A stretch of DNA of 64,000 nucleotides, taken from an uncultured Bacteroidales bacterium (lineage in GTDB: Bacteria; Bacteroidota; Bacteroidia; Bacteroidales; Bacteroidaceae). A model generated the notes under the pieces. The model did not search any database and had not been told where the DNA came from. It was given only the letters and a program-made list of their open reading frames with translations. The position numbers and the translations under genes are program-made. The DNA lies in assembly GCA_902779875.1 (NCBI GenBank), contig CACZCX010000002.1:1-64000 (forward strand). The letters are read 5' to 3'. Within the stretch, counting starts at the first letter, position 1, and every line of letters starts with the position of its first letter. Shown here one piece after another: positions 54,901 to 63,054 of this stretch.

Positions 54901-55927
54901 CAGTCTCATGTTCCAGGACCGTGGTGCTTATGTTGTGGAAGAATGAGTTGCGCAGTGTTATTATGCCGCGGTGCAGGGTGCCGAGTATCACCTCATCGGT
55001 CTTGGGGTTGGTCATGGCACATACCACGTGCATGGGCGTAAGATTAACATAGAGATTGTTGCTGGTGGTGCCGTTCTTGCGGTCCAGTATCCAGAATCCG
55101 TCATCCGAAGTACATACCAGTAGGTTTCCGCCTGACATCTCGGCCATACATACCACGTTATTGTCGGGAATCTGTGAGTTGGATTTGTCGTAATGAGCTA
55201 TCATGTCAAATCCCGATTTGACATAGTAGCCTGTTATTCCCATATTCTTGTATGCTATCCAGAGGATGGAGTTCGAGTCTATGAAAGAGGCCCTGCTGGT
55301 CACGTTGATGCCAAGCTGGTCCATATGGGTCAGGGCTCCCGTGGTTACGTTCAGATGGTAGAATCCGCGGTCATCCTCCACCAGGAGAATCTGGTTGGGA
55401 TCATCAGAGTAGTGCATCAGCTTGGTGAAGTGGAACTGACGCTCAGAGGGGAACTGGGCCACGATACTGGTGCGGCAGGTATTCAGGTCATACACCATCA
55501 CGGCACACAGAGGTGCGTTGAAGAAATATGCCGAGTCACCGCTCATGAGGATGTGCTCGGTCCTGATGCTCTTGCCGTCATAGGTCACCAGACGTGTGGA
55601 GTCATTATCCGGGTCGAAATCGATTATATGGTTGGTCGTGGCGATGACGGCACGGCGTGAGCAGCCTATGGAGAGCACGTCGCCCGTGACTATGTCCTGG
55701 CCTTTCACGTTGAAATACTGATACTGGCGTACTGTCCCGTTTGATATGAGGTTTGCGCCGTTTATGGTTCCTACCCAGAGTCGTCCGTAAACATCCTTGG
55801 CGAATGCCTTGACTGCATTGCAGCTAAGTCCTTTCTCTGTTCCTACCTGTGCCTGCTGGGTATAGCCGGCGCTGACGCTGATACAGGTCATTACTGAAAA
55901 CAGAATAGTCAGAATTCTTTTTTTCAT
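51953..55927 (-). CDS. Hybrid two-component system regulator (HTCS) 1
   Basis: 1324 residues joining a sensor and a transcription factor in one membrane protein. Order: signal peptide; propeller repeats (about 30-650; RLWVGTINGANLI, GRIWLGSGGFGVSQL); Y_Y_Y domain; one TM helix (about 770-790); HisKA with H near 821 in SNLAHELRTPLSL; HATPase (NNIMTNAIKYS, DEGRGF, GYGLGLS); receiver with intact LLIVDDQDD, VVSDIMMPRMNG, LLTSR and PKPF; AraC helix-turn-helix ending GFSESQYFSTVFKQETGMTPSQF. No SusCD or glycosidase genes adjoin it, so its target is unknown. Start at MKKRILTIL. Confidence 0.93.
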   Translation of the reverse strand: MKKRILTILFSVMTCISVSAGYTQQAQVGTEKGLSCNAVKAFAKDVYGRLWVGTINGANLISNGTVRQYQYFNVKGQDIVTGDVLSIGCSRRAVIATTNHIIDFDPDNDSTRLVTYDGKSIRTEHILMSGDSAYFFNAPLCAVMVYDLNTCRTSIVAQFPSERQFHFTKLMHYSDDPNQILLVEDDRGFYHLNVTTGALTHMDQLGINVTSRASFIDSNSILWIAYKNMGITGYYVKSGFDMIAHYDKSNSQIPDNNVVCMAEMSGGNLLVCTSDDGFWILDRKNGTTSNNLYVNLTPMHVVCAMTNPKTDEVILGTLHRGIITLRNSFFHNISTTVLEHETESSVIPIAGYQDRDGRIWLGSGGFGVSQLNEKTEQQTFYKSTEGMRISSICSFDSENLLITERTRGLFLFNKRTGALSPATFLTDAGINISSSRLTHLKTITTPDGDIILFNCNGRHLIYRRNIKEVREIVLQMNGEENRGIVEDVRVRPSHATVVCNGCIYEIDYRTLLARLIFQSQDSESSPISNVVEDSQGIIWACSPDQLISYDPRANKLSEVMENEDNGVFLSLAIDRHDHLWITTDKALLLMVDTHKDKIEGAYTYYARDCGTMLNFLPGFSMVSNDGYVYFSHTSGLLVVDHDNSIVQYNNDPCPLLITKVVLDGMINESKTGGQNKTLSIPNKFSMLSVHVALNQFDPTKPVSLKYTLVKKGRPHPVMESVTNNTEISIPRTTHGSFTLSVSQRTVQGWTEPQELLSYNVARPFIMTVPAYLLIIAIIVSISVTISKVGISLKQIDMDRAMNAQENKHKDDKISLLSNLAHELRTPLSLIYNPVKDMLEEKAVRNVDYERLERIFNQVQKMTEMVNLILDKGTNDISKSDIVIKQIDLNEWLGRILEDFKTDCYSKGLKTEFKPMPDLGLVSFDPKMVETAINNIMTNAIKYSDTGTITVSTGHDKGKIWMRFQDEGRGFQCKPEELFKRYYRENENVPGYGLGLSQAKLMIELMDGTIEARKNDGAGSTFTIWIPDNLGNEQEQKAAVKPQVPVIAETPDFSEIDEPEQAEEVNFDTKSMTLLIVDDQDDILQFIKDEYSPLFKTIYTAHDGKEALELIRQRMPNVVVSDIMMPRMNGFELCKTIKTDLELSSIPVILLTSRSDPKNQDMGYKMGADSFLPKPFDSKLLYKIIRSQLKNRFEIKRQYATSFFTAISEDQTFSAADEQFVLKLNRFIRENLSNTMLGVDMIVDHMNVSRTTLFNKMNNLVGASTNKYIRRIRIDVAKEMLSKTNKSVGTIAEETGFSESQYFSTVFKQETGMTPSQFKDSLRKV

Positions 55928-55990
55928 AAGCTGGAGTATCAAGTATGTTTGCTAAAGTAGTAAAAATCAGTTCAAAAGACAAAACCGGGG

Positions 55991-58900
55991 CTAACCCTGG
56001 TTTTCCCTTACAGAGTATATGGTCTTGCCTGTCTCACGTTTGAATGCCTTGTCCATCTCGTCAACGGAACTGTAGCCGGTGTTGCGGGCTATAGTCGCGT
56101 AATCACTGTCAGTGTCTGCGAGCATCTCCTTGGCTACGCTTACCCTGATCCTCTTCAAATAGCCCGTAAGGGTGGCTCCGAGCAGAGCTTCCATCTTGTT
56201 CGTGATTACCGGACGTGTCAGTCCCATCTCCTTGCGTATGGAGTCTTCACTGAGATATATGTCGGATATATTCTCGGTGATGGCTGTATTGAGATTGCGT
56301 ATGAACTCCTCGTCCGATACGCTGAACGTCTGGTCAGGATTCATCTTGCTGAAGAATCCGAAGTTGTACTGACGCTTTATCTCGAACCTGCCGCCCAGTT
56401 GGCTGCGCATGAGTGCATAGAGCTGCTGGCTGTCATAGGGCTTGGGTATGAATGCATCGGCTCCCATCTTGTATCCGAGCGAGTTGTTACGCTTGTCACG
56501 GCGCGAGGTGAACAGGATGACAGGGATATGGCTTATCTCAATAGTGCTCTTTATGGTGCGGCACAGGTCGAATCCGTTCATCTGGTCCATATCGGCATCA
56601 CTTACCACAAGGTCTATGGATTCGGACTTGAGCAGGCTCAGGGCCTCCTTGCCGTCATGGGCCGTAAGGATGTTGCTGAACATCTCCCTGAAGAAATCAG
56701 TGAGGGAGGAGAGTTCCCGGTCGTCGGCGCAGACAAACAGCACGTTCATGTTCTTGGTGTCGAAATCCTGCGCCATACCCTCCTGGTGGGTCTCGTGCGA
56801 TATCTTGGCGTCGGCAGCCTGAGGTGTCGGGGCCTGTTGGGGTATGGCATCGGGAGTGACGCCTGAACCTAGGGTGGCGGGGAATTCCATGTAGAAGGTC
56901 GATCCCACACCGTCGCTGTTATTCATTGCAGACATGGTACCTCCTATGAGGCTGAGCTGCAGACGTGCGTAGGGCAGTCCCAGACCATATCCTGGGATAT
57001 TGTTGTCGGAATTCTCCCTGTAGTAGCGTTTGAACAGCTCCTCGGGATCGCAGTTGAATCCGCGGCCATGGTCCTTGACCGATACGCGTATCATGTTGCC
57101 GATCTTCTGGGTGATGACTGTTATCACAGTCCCGCTCTGGCTGTACTTGATGGCGTTGTTGACCATATTGGAAAGGCCGGTCTCCACGATTCTCTTGTCA
57201 ATCGATACTGTCTCGATTGACTTGTCCATGAGGAATTTCAGGCTGAATCCCTTTCCGTAGCAGTCAATGCGGTAATCCTCGAGCAGGAAGTTGAGCCATT
57301 CGTTCAGGTTGACCTCCTCTATGAGGATATCGGCCTTGTTTACATCGGCACGGCTGCTGTCCAGGATCATGTTGACCATGACGGTCATCTTGTTTACCTG
57401 GTTGAATATGCGCTCCATACGCTCATAGTCTATACCGTCGACCGATTTCTCCTGCAGGAAATCCTTGACGGGGTTGTAAATGAGCGAAAGCGGGGTTCGG
57501 AGCTCGTGGGCTATGTTGGAGAGGAAGGCGATCTTGTCCTCACGGTTCTTGATGTCCTGTGAGGCCATGGCCTTCTCCATACGGTTCTTCTCCACGCTAC
57601 TCGATATGCGGGCCACGCTGTAACCGAACAGAAGTATCACTACGAGCGCCACTACGACACCCGGCACGGTGCTGAAGAATGTCTTGGGAATCTTAAAGCT
57701 CAGTATGGGCTGCGGATCGCTCAGACCTTTGCGGTAGGCCTGTCTTATTACCACCGTATAGATTCCTTTATCAAGTCTCGGCAGGGTGATGACCGGGTTG
57801 GTGGTGGTCACAGACCTTACAAGCATGTTCTCCTTGTAGATGTTGTAGGTTATCAGGTGCGGATAGGTGGGATTGAACGAGTTGGCTGAGAACTCCATCG
57901 TGAACTCTCTGAACTTGGTGGGCAGTTTGAAGGGCTCTACCAGCGAGTTCTCCAGTTCGCTGCCTGTAATCTCCCTCTTATCCGTAAAGGCCGATACGCA
58001 CGTAACCTTGACGGGAGGAGTGTCGTACATGAGCGGGCCGGCTGTGTTGATCGATACTATACCGTCGGCATCGGGGAACAGTATGAAACCCGACTGTGAG
58101 TAGATGGCGAAACTGTTCATGAAACGCGAGCTGGGCACTCCGTCCTCAACCGAATACATGAGCAGTTCCCGCTTGGCGAGGTCATACATCTGTATGTATT
58201 CGTTGGTCGTGGTAAACCAGATGCGGTCCTTGCCGTCCACAGCCACATTCATGAAACGTCCGTTACCCCAGGTCTCAACCAGGATCTCGTCAAAATTGGA
58301 ACGCGGGTCAAAACGGTGCAGTCCCTCAGGCTCGGTAAAGAAGAGCTCTCCCTTGGAGTTGGCTTCTATCGATGTGATGTTGTGTATGACCTTATCCTTG
58401 TTCAGGTAAATGCTGTTACTCTCCAGGGTAGTGAAGTTTATCTCCACGATAGAGCCTCTGTAGGTGGCATATACGGCATAGGGGGTTATGCATACGCCCT
58501 CAACCAGCTTGATGGGCAGACCTTCCTGTGAGCTCAGGTTTATCTCCCGGAGGGTGTCGGTGGCTTTATGGTAGACGTAGTGACGTGAGCCGGCGTTGAA
58601 TATGAATATATCGCCATACTCACTAACCACCATCTTGGTGTTGGCCAGACCTATATGGGTGAGGGGTGAGAGTCCGGGATATGCATCAGGTCTGTAAACC
58701 CTCTGCGTCTTGCGGTTGAACAGGAGCAGGCCCTCATCGGTATCGGCTATAAGGATGTTGTTTTCATCAAAGTTGCACATTGATACGACACTCAGGTCCT
58801 GCGTGCCGTCAAATACGGTACGGTTATGAGTCAGCAGGTCTATACGGCAGAGTCCGTTACCTAAGGTACCGAGAATCACGGTTCCCTGTGGTTCCTCAAG

Positions 58901-59959
58901 GGCCGATACGTAGTTGTCATAACTTATAATGCCATCCGCGTTCTCGTAGAGATGACGTATCTGGCCCAGGAAAGTCTTCTTAATGGATATGAGACCGTAG
59001 CCTGAGGTGGCGTACAGTGTCTCGCGGTCATCGTTGTTGATCAGAGTGCTTGTTACGTTCTTGAGATTGTCAATGATGTTGACATTGACTGTACCCATGT
59101 CAAGACTGCTGCGGTCTATCACGCAAACGCCCACATCGGAGTGAGCGGTGAGCAGGTTGCCGTTGGGCAGCGTGGTGATATATGTGATGTCATTGGACGG
59201 CAGGTCACAGTTGTCAGTGCTGTATTGCGCTATCTGCTCGTAGTTGCTGTTTATGTAATAGCCCTTGACACCTTTGGACGGGACCGATACCCATATGATG
59301 TTGCTCTTGTCAATGTAGGTTGCCTTGGCTAAGATGGGGAGATCGGTCACTACGTGTGTGAGTGTACCTCTGTTACGGTCGTAGCTGAACAGTCCCAGCG
59401 CGTCGTCGGCAAGATATATGATGGCAGAGTCCGATACTGCCGAACCCTTGAGTATCTTCCTGAAATTGTAGTCCTGGTCGGTGAAGGTGGCCAGCAGCCT
59501 GCATCTGTGCCTCTCCAGGTCAAAGGAGTAGAGACTGTGGGTTCCTGCGTCATAGAAAGAGGCTTCATTGCCGTTCAGCAGTATGTCATCGGTCTGGAGT
59601 ATGACATCGTCATATCTCAGGGTGGTGGCCTGCTGTTTCTTGGGGTTATAGCAGAGAATGCGGTCGTCGCAGGCAATCAGGACATCTTCATGACAGACTA
59701 TGCTCTTTACGTTGCCGAGCATGACAAGACCTCCTTCCGATGCCACATCCCTTATGTTGGTTACCGTTCCGTTCGATATTATGGAGAGCCCCACGTCCGA
59801 TCCTACCCACAGACGGCCCTGACTGTCCTTGGCGAGCACGTTCAGAGACTGGCTCTCCAAACCGTTTCCTATAGTCCTCTGTGAAAGTGATACTCCGTTA
59901 ACTGCTTCAAGTACAGTCGTAAAGAGCAACAGGAAGACCGTCATTACAGTTCTTTTCAT
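55991..59959 (-). CDS. HTCS regulator 2, degenerate receiver and output
   Basis: 1322 residues, same architecture as and paralogous to the gene downstream (shared AHELRTPLSLIYNPVKD). The kinase H and ATP-site boxes (SNMVNNAIKYS, DHGRGF, GYGLGL) look intact. The receiver is altered: the acidic pair seen as VDDQ in paralog 1 is VCADD here when aligned without gaps (DD replaced by CA), and MPRMNG is MDQMNG, though the phosphoacceptor region VVSD and lysine PKPY remain. The AraC end (GYSSVDEMDKAFKRETGKTIYSV) lacks the usual FSxxFK and TPSxFR pattern. Perfect -7 box TAGATTTG at 59992-59999. Start MKRTVMTVFLLL. Confidence 0.9.
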   Translation of the reverse strand: MKRTVMTVFLLLFTTVLEAVNGVSLSQRTIGNGLESQSLNVLAKDSQGRLWVGSDVGLSIISNGTVTNIRDVASEGGLVMLGNVKSIVCHEDVLIACDDRILCYNPKKQQATTLRYDDVILQTDDILLNGNEASFYDAGTHSLYSFDLERHRCRLLATFTDQDYNFRKILKGSAVSDSAIIYLADDALGLFSYDRNRGTLTHVVTDLPILAKATYIDKSNIIWVSVPSKGVKGYYINSNYEQIAQYSTDNCDLPSNDITYITTLPNGNLLTAHSDVGVCVIDRSSLDMGTVNVNIIDNLKNVTSTLINNDDRETLYATSGYGLISIKKTFLGQIRHLYENADGIISYDNYVSALEEPQGTVILGTLGNGLCRIDLLTHNRTVFDGTQDLSVVSMCNFDENNILIADTDEGLLLFNRKTQRVYRPDAYPGLSPLTHIGLANTKMVVSEYGDIFIFNAGSRHYVYHKATDTLREINLSSQEGLPIKLVEGVCITPYAVYATYRGSIVEINFTTLESNSIYLNKDKVIHNITSIEANSKGELFFTEPEGLHRFDPRSNFDEILVETWGNGRFMNVAVDGKDRIWFTTTNEYIQMYDLAKRELLMYSVEDGVPSSRFMNSFAIYSQSGFILFPDADGIVSINTAGPLMYDTPPVKVTCVSAFTDKREITGSELENSLVEPFKLPTKFREFTMEFSANSFNPTYPHLITYNIYKENMLVRSVTTTNPVITLPRLDKGIYTVVIRQAYRKGLSDPQPILSFKIPKTFFSTVPGVVVALVVILLFGYSVARISSSVEKNRMEKAMASQDIKNREDKIAFLSNIAHELRTPLSLIYNPVKDFLQEKSVDGIDYERMERIFNQVNKMTVMVNMILDSSRADVNKADILIEEVNLNEWLNFLLEDYRIDCYGKGFSLKFLMDKSIETVSIDKRIVETGLSNMVNNAIKYSQSGTVITVITQKIGNMIRVSVKDHGRGFNCDPEELFKRYYRENSDNNIPGYGLGLPYARLQLSLIGGTMSAMNNSDGVGSTFYMEFPATLGSGVTPDAIPQQAPTPQAADAKISHETHQEGMAQDFDTKNMNVLFVCADDRELSSLTDFFREMFSNILTAHDGKEALSLLKSESIDLVVSDADMDQMNGFDLCRTIKSTIEISHIPVILFTSRRDKRNNSLGYKMGADAFIPKPYDSQQLYALMRSQLGGRFEIKRQYNFGFFSKMNPDQTFSVSDEEFIRNLNTAITENISDIYLSEDSIRKEMGLTRPVITNKMEALLGATLTGYLKRIRVSVAKEMLADTDSDYATIARNTGYSSVDEMDKAFKRETGKTIYSVRENQG

Positions 59960-59991
59960 ATTCAATAGCAGTAATTCACACAATATCACTA

Positions 59992-59999
59992 CAAATCTA
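59992..59999 (-). promoter_or_regulatory. HTCS2 promoter, -7 box TAGATTTG
   Basis: Perfect TAnnTTTG, 32 nt before the start. HTCS1, downstream, has a 48-63 nt gap with only a one-mismatch box (TACTTTAG, 55952-55959). Confidence 0.55.
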
Positions 60000-60084
60000 A
60001 CTAAACGTCAATTTATTTCCGATTTTTCAAGGCACAAATAACACTTGGGGACGGATTTTTTTGACATAGGGGAGCCGATAATAC

Positions 60085-60120
60085 AAAAAAAGAGCGCGCG
60101 GAACATGATTCCGCGCGCTC
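60085..60120 (-). terminator. Terminator of mdh
   Basis: GC-rich perfect 12-bp stem GAGCGCGCGGAA (60092-60103 with 60109-60120), 5-nt loop, then seven Ts on the minus strand. Confidence 0.92.
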
Positions 60121-60142
60121 CTGTATGGAGTGACTGTCTCAA

Positions 60143-61141
60143 TCAAAGATTGGGGTTGTACTTCTTCCACTCGCTTACTGCAGGCAGAACGCCGAGTGAG
60201 ATAACCTCATCACGCATAGCCTGGAGGTGCTTGTAGCTGGCCTCGATGTCAGCCATCTCGGTAGCGGTACCCTTGACGTCGGTGTAGTGAACACCGGTAG
60301 CGTCGATAGTAGAAGGCATAGCCATCATAACGTTCTGGAACTGTGAGTTGTTGACATAGCAACCGGCAGGCCACTCGAACTTCTCACCGCCCATGGCAGC
60401 GCCGATCATCTCGATTGATACGAATGAGGGGCTCTGGAATGATGAACGTCCGCGGAGCTCAATGATCTTGGCACCACCCTTGATAACATCCTGCTTCATC
60501 TGTGCCCACTGCTCGTTTGTCAGGGCGGGAGTACCGATGATATCGGTCAGAGGCTTGCCGTCAACCTTGGCGGTTGATGCGAATACTGCCATCTGCTCAC
60601 CGTGGCCGCCGTATGTGCGTGCGGTGGTAACCTTATCCTGAGCTACACCGAAGTGCTTGGCCAGGGCGCTCTGCAGACGAGTTGAGTCAAGAGCTGCAAG
60701 AGTTGTGATCTGTGAGGGTTTGAGACCTGAGTAAACCAGGGTAACCAGACCGGTGATATCGGCCGGGTTGAATATGATGACGCAGTGCTTGAGGTCAGGG
60801 CAGTAGGTCTTGATGTCCTTACCCAGCTGCTCGGCTATCTTGGCGTTGCCAACCAGAAGGTCCTCACGTGTCATACCGGCCTTACGGGGAGCACCGCCTG
60901 AAGATACCATGTACTTGGCATCCTTGAAAGCCTCCTCAACCTTATCGGTAAAGGTAATGTTGACACCGGGGAATGCGCAGTGGCGAAGTTCCTCTACTAC
61001 ACCCTCCAGTCCAGGCATGTAAACATCATAAAGACAGATGTTTGATGAAAGACCCATCATAATGGCAGTCTGTGCCATGTTTGATCCGATCATTCCGGCT
61101 GCGCCTGAGATGACCAGCTTTTCATTAGTCAAAAACTTCAT
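60143..61141 (-). CDS. mdh: Malate dehydrogenase
   Basis: Interconverts malate and oxaloacetate with NAD(H), feeding the reductive route to fumarate used by frdCAB. 332 residues, LDH-like fold: ISGAAGMIGSNMAQ (nucleotide loop), GGAPRKAGMTREDLL (substrate Arg), FNPADI, and RTYGGHGEQMAVFAS with catalytic His. The start MKFLTNEKL was chosen over a frame 14 codons longer. -7 box TACTTTTG at 61181-61188 fits. Confidence 0.96.
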   Translation of the reverse strand: MKFLTNEKLVISGAAGMIGSNMAQTAIMMGLSSNICLYDVYMPGLEGVVEELRHCAFPGVNITFTDKVEEAFKDAKYMVSSGGAPRKAGMTREDLLVGNAKIAEQLGKDIKTYCPDLKHCVIIFNPADITGLVTLVYSGLKPSQITTLAALDSTRLQSALAKHFGVAQDKVTTARTYGGHGEQMAVFASTAKVDGKPLTDIIGTPALTNEQWAQMKQDVIKGGAKIIELRGRSSFQSPSFVSIEMIGAAMGGEKFEWPAGCYVNNSQFQNVMMAMPSTIDATGVHYTDVKGTATEMADIEASYKHLQAMRDEVISLGVLPAVSEWKKYNPNL

Positions 61142-61180
61142 AACTATAATTGTTTTAGTCTGTGTTATTGTCTTGGACCG

Positions 61181-61188
61181 CAAAAGTA
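61181..61188 (-). promoter_or_regulatory. mdh promoter, -7 box TACTTTTG
   Basis: Perfect TAnnTTTG on the minus strand, 39 nt before the start. Confidence 0.6.
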
Positions 61189-61233
61189 ATCAATTACTCT
61201 GATGATTGGTATTTTAATTCGGAAAACTTGCAC

Positions 61234-61241
61234 TATTTTTG
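61234..61241 (+). promoter_or_regulatory. Gamma-CA promoter, -7 box TATTTTTG
   Basis: Perfect TAnnTTTG; it overlaps a possible longer reading frame and so fixes the start at 61269. Confidence 0.6.
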
Positions 61242-61268
61242 GCCTTGAAAATCAAAGAATCCGATTAT

Positions 61269-61781
61269 ATGGCGATAATCAAATCAGTAAGAGGCTTTAC
61301 CCCCAAGATAGGCGGTGACTGTTTCCTGGCCGATAATGCCGCAGTGATAGGTGACGTGGTCATCGGTGACGGCTGCAGCATCTGGTTCGGGACCGTACTG
61401 CGCGGCGATGTCAACTCCATCCGCATAGGCAACGGCACCAACATTCAGGACGGATCGGTCATCCATACCCTCTACCAGAGATCTACCACCGTCATTGGCG
61501 ACAACGTATCCGTAGGCCATAACGTGACCATACACGGAGCCACCATCAAGGACAACGCCCTGATAGGTATGGGTTCAGTGGTTCTGGATCATGCTGTAGT
61601 GGGTGAGGGAGCCATAGTGGCTGCCGGCTCAGTCGTGCTGGGCAAGACTGTGATTCCCGCCAATACCCTTTGGGGCGGCGTTCCTGCCAAATACATTAAG
61701 GACGTCGATCCTGAACAGGCTAAGGAGATGAACCAGCGGATTGCCAGGGATTACCACATGTACGCTTCCTGGTACAAATAA
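61269..61781 (+). CDS. Gamma-class carbonic anhydrase-like protein
   Basis: 170 residues of left-handed beta-helix hexapeptide repeats (VIGDVVIGDGCSIWFG, VGEGAIVAAGSVV). The three zinc histidines are present: SVIHTLYQ, VSVGHNVTIHG. Catalyses CO2/bicarbonate exchange in characterised members; many homologs are inactive or of other roles (YrdA-type). Monocistronic. Confidence 0.9.
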   Translation: MAIIKSVRGFTPKIGGDCFLADNAAVIGDVVIGDGCSIWFGTVLRGDVNSIRIGNGTNIQDGSVIHTLYQRSTTVIGDNVSVGHNVTIHGATIKDNALIGMGSVVLDHAVVGEGAIVAAGSVVLGKTVIPANTLWGGVPAKYIKDVDPEQAKEMNQRIARDYHMYASWYK

Positions 61782-61815
61782 GCTATCCAGCTGCACAAGG
61801 GTTTGACCCTAAACG

Positions 61816-63045
61816 CTAATCCAGCCCAATCTCATCCAGAATCTTATCGGAGGTTCCGCTGCTGCTGCGTACGTAATCTCCAGCGGCGCGGCCTGCCTTC
61901 TTGAGCGCTGTGGGGTTGCTGATGAACTTGTCAATCAGCACGCGCAGTGAGTAGGCATCGGTTATCTCGAATCCACCCTTGAGACGTTTCAGGTCCTGTG
62001 CCTCGCGGAACCTCTGGTTGTTGGGACCGAACAGCACGGGGATATCGAACACGGCGGCCTCGAGCACGTTGTGTATTCCGACTCCGAATCCGCCTCCGAT
62101 GTAGGCTATGTGGCCGTAGCGATAGATTGAGGAGAGCATTCCGAAACAGTCTATGATGAGGGTGTCATAACCCTTGATGTTATCCAGTGTGGCCTGTGAC
62201 AGACGTATGTGGTCGCGTCCCTGAAGCATTGACTCAATCTGTACCAGGTGCTCCTCATGTATCTCATGGGGTGCGATTATCAGTTTCCAGTTGGGCTTGG
62301 TCTGGAAGTAGGGGATGAAGAGCTCCTCATCGGCGGGCCATGAACTGCCTGCTATGAAAGTGGGGTCTCCGTTCACGAACTTCTCAATCACGGGGAACTG
62401 CTTTGATGCGGCGGCAACCTCGAGCACACGGTCGGCGCGGGTGTCACCCACGATCGATACCTCCGTTATGCCGATGCTCTTGAGCAGGTCCTTGGAGTGA
62501 CGGTCCTGGACAAAGAGGTGCTTGAAATAGGTGAGAGCCTTGGCATATCCCTTTCCGTACCATTTGAAAAACAGCTGGTTGTCACGGAATATGGATGATA
62601 CGCTGAATATCTCGATGTTCCTCTTGTGGAGACCTCTCAGGAAATTGGGCCAGAACTCATACTTTATGAAGAAGGCCTTCTCTATCTTGATGGCATTCAG
62701 GAACCTCTTGACGTTGATGGGTGTGTCAAACGGTATGTAGCATACTATGTCGGCACCCTTGTAATCCTTTCTGACCTCGTAGCCCGAAGGGGAGAAGAAG
62801 GTGAGCAGGATCTTGCACTCGGGATGCTTGTTGTGTATCCTCTCTATCAGCGGACGTCCCTGTTCGAACTCACCCAGCGATGAGGCGTGAAACCACAGAT
62901 AGCTGGAATCAGGGTCAACTTTCTCCCTTATGGTGTCGAGAATGGAGTTATGTCCTTTAAGAAGCAGGCGGGCCTTGCGGTTGAACAGCGAGGCAACAGC
63001 CAGGAGACCTGCGTACAGGTAGATACCTATTGAGTAGATGATCAT
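61816..63045 (-). CDS. waaA: 3-deoxy-D-manno-octulosonic acid transferase
   Basis: Adds Kdo to lipid A precursor in the inner membrane. 409 residues: N-terminal membrane anchor (IYSIGIYLYAGLLAVASLF), acceptor-side WFHASSLGEFEQGRPLIE with catalytic Glu, and donor-site YIGGGFGVGIHNVLEAAVF and GPNNQRFREAQ. Starts 9 nt after gltX, so probably in one operon. Confidence 0.95.
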   Translation of the reverse strand: MIIYSIGIYLYAGLLAVASLFNRKARLLLKGHNSILDTIREKVDPDSSYLWFHASSLGEFEQGRPLIERIHNKHPECKILLTFFSPSGYEVRKDYKGADIVCYIPFDTPINVKRFLNAIKIEKAFFIKYEFWPNFLRGLHKRNIEIFSVSSIFRDNQLFFKWYGKGYAKALTYFKHLFVQDRHSKDLLKSIGITEVSIVGDTRADRVLEVAAASKQFPVIEKFVNGDPTFIAGSSWPADEELFIPYFQTKPNWKLIIAPHEIHEEHLVQIESMLQGRDHIRLSQATLDNIKGYDTLIIDCFGMLSSIYRYGHIAYIGGGFGVGIHNVLEAAVFDIPVLFGPNNQRFREAQDLKRLKGGFEITDAYSLRVLIDKFISNPTALKKAGRAAGDYVRSSSGTSDKILDEIGLD

Positions 63046-63054
63046 GTCTTAAGT

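Noticed and set aside
51953..59989. Polysaccharide utilization locus suggested by the HTCS regulators
   Set aside because: No SusC, SusD, sulfatase or clear glycosidase lies within reach on either side.
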